A DNA stretch of 64,000 nt from assembly GCA_034670405.1 (NCBI GenBank), contig JAXDDX010000227.1:434001-498000 (forward strand), read 5' to 3'. This stretch comes from Hoplostethus atlanticus. Taxonomy: Eukaryota; Chordata; Actinopteri; Trachichthyiformes; Trachichthyidae. The translations under genes and the position numbers were made by a program. Positions within the stretch are counted from its first letter, which is position 1. Each line of letters begins with the position of its first letter. The notes beneath the pieces were generated by a model, which saw only the letters and a program-made list of their open reading frames with translations, searched no databases and was not told the DNA's origin. Positions 30,971-43,479 of the stretch are shown piece after piece.

Positions 30971-33900
30971 CTCCGGTCTGTTTCTATGCCTGTCGACATG
31001 CGGCTCCCTCTCTTACCTTTTTGGCACTCGTTCTTTTTCTCTTCATCCCTGGCACCCTCCTCCTCCTCCTCCTCCTCCTCCTGGAGTCTCTAGCTCATGT
31101 TACATAATGCACGTTAGAGAGAGGTGGGGGGGAGAGAAATGGCAGGAAGGAGGGGAAGAGGGGAGGGATGTGTCCTGCTGCTGTGCGGAGAAGCCTGGTG
31201 TTCTCGTCTGTCTGAGCAACTGATGTTCCACATGCCACAATCTTGTTTTTCATTTATTGACAATTCGTGGAAGCTGGTCTGTGCTCCGGTCCGTCTTCTG
31301 TTAATACTCTGTCTGTGTATTTGTTGCTTAGGTGTGTGTATTATTTGTCCCTGTGTATATACTTGTTTTTTTACCTGTAAAGATTGTGTGTGTGTAAGCG
31401 CACAGCCGTTGTTGTCGGTCTAGCTCACTTCATCTTCAGGAGCTAACATCTGGGCCCCTCCCCATCCTCTCATCATCTCATCTCTATCATGATTACACTT
31501 TGCCTCGTTGACCTGCGATGATGTAACTCGTTTTTGGCAGCAGACGTCCCTCCTCACCAGGCATTATATTCTCCATCTTTCTGAGAGAACCTCTCTCTCT
31601 CTCTCTCTCTCTCTCCTCCCACTACAGCCCTCTGCTTTTTTGAAGGTCTTAATCTTGTTCCTAATGCGTTTCCCGGGCAATAGCTCAACGGGGGTGAGGG
31701 GGTGAGGGGGTGAGGGGTGGGGTGAATGAGATAGGATGGGTAGAGAATTTGGGAACGTTCCCAGAGAGTTTGGCGTTCCAGCCGTGTGACTGTAAGGACT
31801 TAGAGTGCAGAGTGGAGGAGCTCACTGGCGACTGGCTGTTGCTCCTGGTTATGACTAAGGAGATGATGGGCCACTGGCACACGGCACCCCCCGGCACAGG
31901 CATCATCCTCTGACTGATATGATTTGCGATACTCAAGTACTGCATTTTTGAATCAGCTCCTTGTACACTAACTTCTAACTGAGCTGAAGTACGAGCCTGA
32001 ATGCCAGTTGGGTGTGCAGCTTCCACTTGAGAGGCCAGGTCGTCTTATTTGGTGTGTTCGATGAACCGTCCATCTTCATCAGTAACGTCTTTTACTCTGT
32101 TTTATGAAGCCTTCCAAGAGTAAAAATCCTACTGCCTCTGTGGATGAGGAGTGTATCTCTATTGTTATGTGCCATGAGTTGCGTTCAGAATTGCTTTCGG
32201 TCCATGTCAGAATTCCCTTTTCCCTTTAAATCATCCGGTCTGCCCCCAACCTACCTTCAAATAGCACATGGCGGCCCATCCCTATGAGTGCACAATGCTG
32301 ACAGTAGGAGAGACAAATGCATTGTTACCTCATTTTTCTTTGTTTTGTATGCACCAGTAATCAGGCAAAGTTGTTCGTAACTGCAATTTTGGTGATTTTC
32401 GCTTCATTTGAAGGCTTACATGGTCCTTTATGGATTGAGAAAAAATCTCTGACCTCTTGGGCTTATAAAACACCTTTCAAAACCCATTCGATAATGTCAA
32501 AAATGAATTGTCATCAAGCTAAAACAAGGCTGTTTTTCTTAGTTCCTGAAAAAACATTTTGGAGATACAAGGTTTTCGCCCGACAGCAACCTTTTGAATT
32601 GGCTAACCCGGAGACTTATCTCCAACAGGCAATTACTTTTATCCATCTTTTCTGTCTCCCTCTAATATCTAATTAACATTTAAAAAATGAAAAATTGGAA
32701 TAAAAAACTAAAACTGGGGCAGCAGGGTGGTGAGGAGGGAGACCTTCAACCTGAGGACAAGCTGCTGCGATAGCAAGCATCCGCTTTGCTCAAGTGTCCT
32801 TAAGGAAGACGGTGAATCCCTCATCAGGTCTTTCCTTGTTTGGGGGATGTAGTTTTACTTATCAAGCCCTTTGAGACTGTAGCTGTGATAGCTGACATAA
32901 GATATGAACTGTTGAACCAATATTTCAGTGACACCATTTATTCCAAAAGGGAAACAAGGGTGTGAATACTTTTGCACTCTATATTTGTATTTTATATGGA
33001 TTTTTATACTGTCGCAAACTGATCCACACAAACTGCGTGGATCAAAAAGTCATTGTACTGAGTTTGTAATTTACCCACCTTTTAACTTGCTGCTGCATCA
33101 CCGGAGGTAACCTGTATTCCCTTGCTCCCATCTGCCGTGGTAATTCTACCCCCCCCCCCCCCCCCCCACCAGCAGTCTAAACCTGAGCCAGTCCCCAGGG
33201 AGGTGTGAGCTTGGTCATAGTTCAGCCTCTAAGGCCAGGAAATGAGGTCTTGTGTCATCCGAGGACTCACTATGTGTAAACCTCCACACAGGAACACGGC
33301 AGCATGACATCACTGTCTACTCACACACACACACACACACACACCCCGAGTGGGTTTAGGATTTAGCTCTGAAACTGACAAACACAGACCGCTAGACAAT
33401 CCTTGGCAATGTCAAGTGTTTGTGAATGAGTGAGTTGCTAGCAGAAAGCAAATTGTATACCACAGCCACATATACCACCAACACTGACCCACGTCCCATA
33501 GCCATGTTTGTGTGTATGCGTGTTTGCACATGCACACATACACTCACTTTATTAGGTACACCTTTCTAGTACTGGGTGGGTCCCCCCTTTTGCCCCCAGA
33601 ACAGCCTGAATCCATCATGGCATGGATTCGTCAAGGTGCTGCAAACGTTACTTAGAGATTCTGGTCCGTGTTGACATGATGTTGATTTGCTGGCTGCACA
33701 TTCATGCTGCGAATCTCCCGTTCCAGCAGTTTTCTGAGAGACTCAAACCACCCCGTCTTGCACCGACAGTCACTCCACGGTCAAAGTCACTCCGCTCACA
33801 TTTCTTCCCCATTCTGATGTTTTGCTCTGAACAACAACTGAGCCTCATGACCATGTCTGCATGCTCTTGCTGCCACATGGATGATTGGATATTTGCGTTA

Positions 33901-36371
33901 ACGAGGTGTGGCCACTGAGTGTGTATGACTGTGTGTGTGCTAGAGGACTGATTATTATACAGTGAAGCTGTTTAATCTGGAGGCTCGCTCTCGTCGTGTG
34001 ACAACAGTCAGGGATTCTTATACAAACGTCATTCAGATGTTTTTCAGTACGTTTGGACTTACTCTTTTCACACAAGGTCACTTTTGCCAGCTACTACTAC
34101 TCTACTACCACTGACCGATCATCCAGTACATCCTCAGTAAATAAATGTTTCACAGCCTGTGTGTGTATACATTGGAAGTCTTCTTGCTGCCCGCTGTCTC
34201 TTTTGTGTGTACACCCGTATGTGCGTACGGGTGTGAGTCAGGCAGTGCTAGCAGTGGGTTAGGGATTGGTGCCAGACTCAGCACTTAGGCTGGCACTGTC
34301 TTATCGTGTGTGTGTGTGTGTGTGACTTGGGACTGCTGGTTCTCTCATCACGTATGCAGTTGGAGTCAACGCTGCAGCAGAGATGCCTGATAGAGAAGAG
34401 AGTTAGAGAAAGACTCTGGCTACGTCATACCACCAGCTCAGTTCCAGCTGTCCTCTCTCCTCTTTAACGTCTCGCTTGCCAATTACTCCTTTTCACACCG
34501 CTCTCTATCTCAGCCCGGTCGTCTTCTTCGTCTCTTCCCGTTCACTCCACCCCACTCACTAAATTCCTCCTCTCTCATCCTCGTGTGCAGCCCCAGCCAT
34601 TCACATCCCTCCCTCTCTCTCTTTTCCACCAAATTCAATGTCATTCACACCCTCCCTCAATCCCCTCCAGACAGGTATGTGGAGAGCGCAATATGTCCAG
34701 AGTGCAGCATCCCTGTATGCACTGCAGGTGCACTCACAGGATCGCAGGATCACAGGCGTAACTAGAACGACATTCGTAGCGCCTCTTGTGGTTCCTGTTC
34801 ACATGACCATATAAGTGCTTCCTCTGTGCTGTGTGAGTGACAGCACAGGTCGGTCTGAGCTGACTAGTTTCAGGGAGCACCAGTGAAAGGTCACAGACAT
34901 TTTCCCGACAACGAAGACCGGCTGGTGCTGAGAGGGAGCCCATTGGGCGCTACCGGAGGTCTGACAAAACACATGGGCTCTCCTCTGCTCTTCTCGTGCT
35001 CAACGAACACCAGGTTCTTGCCAAACAGGAAGTAGTGGTAATTCAGCGAGAGCAGATTACCGTGTGTCCAGTTCTCAGCCATTAGAGAACCAGATGCCGG
35101 CGGGATGACCTTCCTTTCCCCTCTGCTCTTTCATCCGAAGTGCATTGATCATTAGGTGCAGATTACTAAAAGAGAGGAAGACACAACTGAAGTAACTTTC
35201 AGTTAAATATAATCAGGAAAGATTCCAAATATCCACAGATGAATCAAAGTGTGTGTGTGTGTGTGTGTGAGAGATGATAAAGCATGGATGTGTTGCATGT
35301 AGCAGCAGACCAGAGCAGGGGATGAAGCATGCAGCATTAATCACCGTCTTCGTTCTCCAGCCTGTCTGAGACGCTGAGTCACTCTTCATTAGCAGCTTCA
35401 CTGCTGTTCAGCTGCTCGCTGGCGGCCCACATGCAGCAACCGGGTAGTTCAAGCTACAGTATGGATCAGAGGTCCTCAGGGTCCGGGTTGCTGCTGGGTT
35501 TCTGTCCTACCAGCTAGTTAACTGCATTCACCTGCCGTCCCAGGTCTAAACCAGTCCCTGGCTAGAATGGAAACTACCTGGTAGAATAAAAGTACTCTGG
35601 TCCCAGGGGTCCAGATTTGAGGACTACTGGTATAGATGTTAGAAAGCCTGTTGAAGTACTGTCAGATAGTCCACAATCTAAAGAGGACTGATCAATGTCC
35701 TTTTAACTACCACTACCCAACTAGAGGTGTATAGTTTAGGTATATTGTTTGATAACATTATTATTTTTATAATTATAATTATTTGATAATAATTGTAGAT
35801 AGGTTACCAATAGGACATAAACACATGGTGTGCACACAAAACAACTCGAGTTCCCACTGGCAAAGAAGCTTGTAATTTCAGGGCAGCAAGAACCACCCAC
35901 ATGGATTCAGAGTTTTTGTTTAGTGAGTGTATCCTCAGTCAAGTGTCCAACTGGAACCGATTCCTTTTTATCGAGCCACAATGCCGATCTCTTCCTAGAA
36001 TTCAGCGTGTGAATCCATGGGTGATAAATGTGATTAGCTGCATTGCAGTTCAGCGGCATTACAGCTAACGTTGTGAGAGCTCTTTCCTATAGACTATGAA
36101 TGTGCCACTTGGCTCCTCCCAGTCGAAGCACCTGTCATTAATCCATGCTGCAGTCATGGATCAGAGACTGTGACAGCATGGCACTGCAGACATGCAGAGA
36201 TCAATAGGTCTGACCAGTCATACAGCTGGCCCTCATCGGTCCGAAGGGTGATCCATACTGCGTAATCACACCAAGGTCACACAACAGAGCCGGTTACATA
36301 TAGACACAGGCACCTTCAAGACCAACGCAGCTGCTACCCAAGCAGAAAATTAACCAGTCAAGCTTGAGCCA

Positions 36372-36405
<34 letters not shown>

Positions 36406-38832
36406 CAGTGTGGTGGGAGGGGAGCATAGTGTGTGTGTGTGAGAGTGTTCAAAACACCAGCATACCTGTGCTTTTTCGGCCATTTCACTTTGTCACAGAC
36501 GTGCTCTTGGCAGGGGGCTAATTGAAAATGCCTACACTGCTGCTACCTTCCCTTCCCCCTACAAAGTGTGTGTGTGTGTGTGTGTGTGTTCTTCACAGCA
36601 TGTGAAGCAGAATGCCTATCTGCCAACATAACACTCATTGGGACACTTTGAGATTTTCCTAAGTTTTGGCCCCAATTAAGCCTTAGAGCTGCACATTGTA
36701 GTTTTTTTGGCAGCACCCTGATAGGAAACATTTCACTGGAACACCCGTCTCGTGCTTGTCGTCAGGCGACGTGTGAGAGCTCTCGTAGGCTCGTCTCTCC
36801 ACCCTCGGTGATATTCCATAAGTTTCAGACTCTGCGACTTTGCCTCACCTTCACCGTTTCGCTGCGCCGTCTTCTCATGCTGAGGCAGCAGGTCTGCACC
36901 TAATCCTCATCACACGCAGTGTGATGCCTGGCGATGATAGCGATGCCTCTGTGAGTCTGGCATCTTGCAGCTTCCGTAGGTGGATAGGAGCTGTACGGGG
37001 ACGAACAGGGACCAATGGACCCTGTGAGAGAATGTGTTCATCTATCTCTGTCTGCCCATCTACTGTACATGTGTGTGTTCTGCCCTCGGTCAGGTCACAG
37101 AACAGGTGAGCTAGCTTAGCACAGATCAGAGGGAGCAGAGAAGTGGAATTATTCCTGTGAATTCAATCACACACACACACACACACACACACATGCACAG
37201 TTTATTGCTGAATCATGACTTGCCTCTGCTACACCACTGACTGACTGACAGATTAAAAACAGTGTTGGAGGGAACACACACACACACACAGGTACCTCTG
37301 CAACTGACATGGTGTGGCCATAATGAAGTGCAAAGCGAGCGAGAGAGGAAAGCTGTTGACAGATGCTATAGTGAACACAGCAGCAAGCGAACACCCCCCC
37401 CCCCGGGACCTTTCTTTCTACCTCGTCTAGGTAGTTTGATTTGACTGTAGCACAGCGTTCGTGACAGAGGGCGCGCTGTGATGTCGAGTGTATTGTCGTC
37501 ACGCTGTGTGCTGTGTTGAGGAGAGGGCAGGACACTTTGTGACACGATGGGGTGAAAACTGTGCGAGTGAGAGAGTCAGATAAAAAAAAAATATTATTAT
37601 TGTCATTATTGTTGTCGCTCTTGCTCTTCGTCATTGCAAGGGATACATAACGGGTGTCACACACTAACCTTTAGTTTAGACTAGAGTAGGAGCAGACAGT
37701 CTTTCTCTACTCCCGTTCCTGCTGCCTGTTGGGATTTCAGATCTGTGAGAAGCTTTGGGCTCGATGCCACAACAGAGAGACAGATTCATACAATGGTGTC
37801 CTTCCAAACTCCCCCATCACTTTCTCTCACACACACACACACACACACACACGCCATCAAACAGTCACACTGTCACGGGCACACTCTTAATTATTCAGCC
37901 ACTAATTAGCTTGTATACCCGATTACATAACGGAGGTTGCTCCGCGAGGGGGAGGGAAGAAGAGGCTCGTGAACAGAACTCGCCGGAAGAGCTGAGCTTT
38001 TGAGAGAGTCTATTTCATCTGGCCGCACTGCTGATGCAACTTATCTAGAGCGTCTGAAACTGCTTGAAAAACAAAAAACAAAATCTGGCATGGATGCAAA
38101 GATGCCATCAAAAAGGCTATGTTTAGAACGGGTTGTGCACACACACACACACACACACACACTGAAACACACAGCCATTTGTCCTTCTAATGTTATTGCT
38201 TATCCACTTGACATGGAAGGACTTTAGTGAACATATGGTGCAGTGTGGCGAAGCATCACCTTAAATGGATGCTAGCTGGTGGTGTGAGAGTAAAGAACAC
38301 ACATAAAGCAGTTCATTGTGGATGTGAAGACACAGATTAGGAGGAAGGTGTTTATGTATCTACTGTATACAGAGAGGGAGAGAATCTCATCTCTATGGCA
38401 ACTTTCTTCAATAGTTCATTCTTCCTCCCTATCCTCTTTTTCCTCGTCTCCTCTCTTCCTTGTTCTTTTACTCCTCGTCTTTCCTCTCTCATCTTTTTCG
38501 CCTCATCTCCCTCCATTCTCTCCTCCTTTACCTCCCTTCCCTATTCTTCTCCACTTGCACTCCTCTTTCTGTGTGAGGCTGAACAGAGAGCTGTAGGTAC
38601 CAGTGTGGGTGGTGTGATTGGGTTTTGAGGCCGTGTTTCTCATTTCAGTCAACAAAAAACCTCTTGACCAATCTGTATTTAAAAGGAAGTTGTGTTGAAG
38701 TTCAGCTGAAAGTTTTAAGACAGCTCATCCCCCTCTCTCCCCCCATCTTTTGTCTCTCTTAACTATCAACTGGCTGACTATAAAGGCAAAGTAATCTTTA
38801 AGTAATCTTTGTATAGATCAGGTGGTTACATA

Positions 38833-38867
<35 letters not shown>

Positions 38868-39026
38868 AGAAATAGTGTTCAACAAATGCTTTTAGTATAA
38901 ATGATCACATGGATGGAGACAGGATGTGTGTGTGTCCAGTACAATTAATCAGAGAATAATGGACCATAACAAAGGGGAGATACCAAGAGATGTGACACTG
39001 TCTACTTTCATGACATTGTCACGGTG

Positions 39027-39062
<36 letters not shown>

Positions 39063-40998
39063 CAGGCTTCCTAACTGACCACTCAGTCAAAGCTCATCAC
39101 ACCTTGTGCGCACAACTGCACCAACGTTGACGCACTCAAGGCTGCACTTGGAAGAAAACATGAAGATCTGCGTCAGACATAGTTGAAGTGCCCGACTTAA
39201 GTTACTGAAAATGTCAATTTTGGACCGCTAAATATAGCGTAGCCTCATGAAGTTGGATTGTGTGATTTGTTGACAGATAACACAGGAAGTCCACACATTC
39301 AGCGTCATACTCTCACGGGGGCAACTGAGCATTCACTTGCACACACGGTACAACATGCATGTGCACGGGCACATACAATCACACACAAAAACACACACGC
39401 TGCGCCTCAGCACGTTCCTTTGTTGACGTTTAGGTGCCGTTGAACTTTGCGAGGCGTGAGCATGACAGCCGTTTACCACGGGCTAGCCCACAGCCTACGG
39501 GGGGGGGGGGGGGGCTTAGCATTGTTGTGGATGCACACGTGAACATTACTTGAAATCACCGTTGACCACAGTCACCGTCTCTTGTGTCCAAACCAATCTG
39601 GGATGTGGACGAATGCTCTGCATGACTCTGACATCATGGAGTTTCCACTGCTGGGCTTGGCTCACCTCGGAGATAGCAGCTTTGATATTTCACACCGCTG
39701 GCTCACTCGCAGGGGTTCCACCGCCCACCACCCCTCCGGACCATAGAAGGACTGGAGAATCGCTGTGCATGTGGATGGAGGTGATTCTGATAGCCCAAAG
39801 GTCAAGCCTCCCACAGCCCTGTGAGTCTGTGAACTTGACTGTAACCCAATGAAATTCCTATGAATGAGCTGACATTTGAGGCATTGGTCTGGAGTCGTAT
39901 TTCAAGTTATGATGTGATTGTGTGATTAGAGATGTTCATGTGTTGCAGATGAAAATACATTTTTGCAAACTTTTTATAGCCAATATACCCGTGTAGAAAC
40001 CTGGTTTTGATGTTGGGGTATTCCACTGTGGAAAGTCACAGAAACTTTTTCCCATCTTTTTAAAACTCTTTTATTAAGAACTGCCAATTACAATATCTTC
40101 AATTCCATTTTTGTCTTTTTATGACGCGTCTACCCTGTTTCTGTTCAGATTAGCAATTAGCCCTTAAATTTGATGGGGAAATTACATTTTAACAGTCTCA
40201 TCCAGGAAAATACATGATCCATGTGGCCCGTTCTCATGATCCGTTGTCAAGTTGCACCCTGACCATACGAGGAGCGGAGAGTTGCTCAGATATTCCAGTG
40301 GATTACTTCAGAGGTTTCCTTTCCTGTGGGGGAATATAGATACAGAAAGCTCCACAGCTGTGGCGGTCACATGTTGAGGTTTTTCCACGACATCAAAGGG
40401 TTTATCAGTCATGCAACCCGATGTCATTGTTGTACCAAGCGTCTCCGAGACCGCAGGAGGGAACCACCTCCGTGTTTGGCCAGCGTCCCTCTCTGTGTGC
40501 ACACTGGCAGATGGTCTGCTTCTTTTTCTATTTGAAAGGCATGTGTGAGTTTTGCAGTCTGTTCTTGTTATGCAGAACTTGTTTGTAACACACACACACT
40601 CACAAAACAGTACACACAAATGGATGATGGATGCTCGTCCCAGTTTGTTTTTGTCTATTTGTGGATCCTTTTTTAAGACCAGGACTCAAATTTTCCATCA
40701 CACATGCAGACACAGAGGTAGCAGAACGAGGTGACACGACACCTCTAACTTTAGTCTCCCTCTCTGCTGCTCTGGTTAGTCCAGTTAGGATGTGCTCTCT
40801 GGCTATAAGGAGATTCCAACTGACTCATTCCCAGCTGGAGGAAAATCTATTAGACTGGCCTGGACTGGCCTGGTATCCCGAATGGACCTTCTCACATGCA
40901 TGCGCAGGCAAACGCGCACTCTAGAAACCCCCCACATACTTTAGTGACACACATACAAGACGTTGCTGTCTTCTATCTACCCTCTCTTAAGTTCCAGA

Positions 40999-41036
<38 letters not shown>

Positions 41037-42665
41037 GTATAAAGGTCAGGGGTTGGGGAGGGCACCAGCTGATGTCACAGAGACAAAAATGGGAGCGGTG
41101 TCCTTGACGACAGCCAGGCAACTATAATTGTCGTGACAACCCCCAGGAATGTGCTGTCATGTGATACCTTTTCCTCAGAGCCGAGTCCATGGAAAAAAAA
41201 CACACGGACAGGACTACACACAAACACACACACACACGCACACACATAGCTGTGTCAGCGGGGAGAACCCTTTGGAAACAATGTCTGGCGTGGTTTGAGA
41301 TTTTATCGGGGAGTGGAGCAGAGCTGTAACCCGCTCTGCAGACCACCAAACCTGGGCATAGGGAGACAAACAAACTGAGCACTGGTTCCTTCGAATGAAT
41401 GTCCTTTTATTCCAAAGATTGATGCTAGGAGTGGTTATGGTGTCTGTGACAAGGTTCTCCTTACTGTTGCCTTCATACTTTGGCAGTCAAAGTACATCTC
41501 CTCCGCATAAATGTGTTTTTTTCCAAAACTGTGACTTGTTTTTGGAAAACTTTTTAAGACAAACTTAGTTTTAAGTTGTCCAGGATACCTGTTGATCCTA
41601 GAATGATGCTAAAAAATCATGTGGACAAGCCGTGCAGTCCAGCTCCCACAAGCACTCTCATATTCCTGGCATCCATAAACTAAGTATCAACTATGTGTGA
41701 GTGTGACAAGCAGTGCTGACATAGTGTCCTCTGCTGTTATGTAGCTAACACTCCATGAAAGGAGAGGGACATGAAAACACAGACCTCTCATATGAGGCAC
41801 GAGGCTCGTTGGAGAGGGTTTTCAGTTTCAGGAGCTTCAAAAAGTTGAACACTTCTAATTACTCAGCAGACACTTTGTTGTATGGGATTTAAAAACAGGG
41901 CTGAATATACAGTAGCATGTATAAAGTTGCATCCTACAATTTAGGGCAATTTAGGGCAAACAGCAATTGGAATTGCTAGACCATTAATAATACACCAGTG
42001 ATGTTTTGTGTGGATTTTATATAAGGGGTGGTCTGTATGAGAAATACTGGAAATACCAGTCTCAGGTACAAATATAATCTTTTGGGTGCTGCCTGACAGT
42101 TCATGGAGTAACGATTAAAAAAAACTGAAGTCTCTTCTTCACATTGTGGGTGGCGAGAGGCAACTTTAATGAGCCAATGAGCACTCACTCGGCTCGAGGC
42201 GTTTTCGGAGTTGTGCCGTTAACGGAGAGCGACTGCAGCGCCTCGCGCCACAAAGTGCATTCACCTCGGCCCCGTGAGATTTCTGCGGCTCGCGTAGTCA
42301 GACAACATTTCTCAAACATCGTATGTAACGAGCCCAGCAGAACTTGTTCATCAGACACACACACACACACACACACACCTATACAGAGCTAACACAATCT
42401 GATCAGTTTAACAGTGGAACCGTTGTATAACTGTAGTGTGTGTATCTGTGGCTGTCTCGTACCTCTGCTCCCTTTATACTGGCCCTTGTGTTTGTGTGTT
42501 TGCATGTGAAAATGAATGTCTACTATGGATGTGCGACTCAGGTATACCAGTGAGGTATGTCATGGATAGGTTGCTGCAAGAAATGTCCTCTTAACACACA
42601 CGTATGTCTGAATAGGTTACAGACGTGTTGTTTAGTGTGTGAGGGTGCTAACTGAATCAGTCTTT

Positions 42666-42701
<36 letters not shown>

Positions 42702-43441
42702 GCTACTGGAGGTTGGTAATTAGTAACAGCAGTAAGGTGATAACAAGCGCCAGCCACACGTTAGCAGCAGAGGTGTCAATGCCAATGTGCTGTTGGAACT
42801 CAAAGTGACAGCCCCGCCTATCACACACTCTCCCCCTACGGGCATCCACCTATAAACACACACACACACACAATTTATAAACTGAAATGTATGAGGATAA
42901 CACTCTTCGATGTGAAAAAGGTATCAATTCCACATTTAGTGAAACATCAGTATCCGTGCATCAACACATCTTTCTCCTCCATCTCTTCTTCTTCCTCCTC
43001 ACTCTCTCCCTCCATTTTTTGCCTCTTGGCCACCTTCGTCTCCACCCACTCCTCCTCCATCCCCACAATCTATGAGTCATCTGATCCAGAGGGTGAGATG
43101 TTGCACTCCAGTGGATCATTTTCATCTCGTCTTGCCACATGAGAGACTACCTTCCTCATTCTTTGTCCCTTAGTTTTTGTTTTTTTCCCCCTCTCCGGCG
43201 ATCATCAATCTGTCATCCCACAGCGTTACAGGGCGCTGTAGTCGAAAGCTCGTAACTCTATTTGATTTTTTTTTTTTTTTTTGTGCAGTGCGGCGTGATG
43301 TAGAAAAAGGCTGGACACAGTTTATAGGAGGCCCATATGGTCTGCTAGATTGTGAGGGTCCCCTCTCTCTCCTCGCACGTCTGCACTATTCTCTTGTCTG
43401 CTCTTGATTGAACAACAGATCTTTAACAGATTGATCAAATG

Positions 43442-43479
<38 letters not shown>

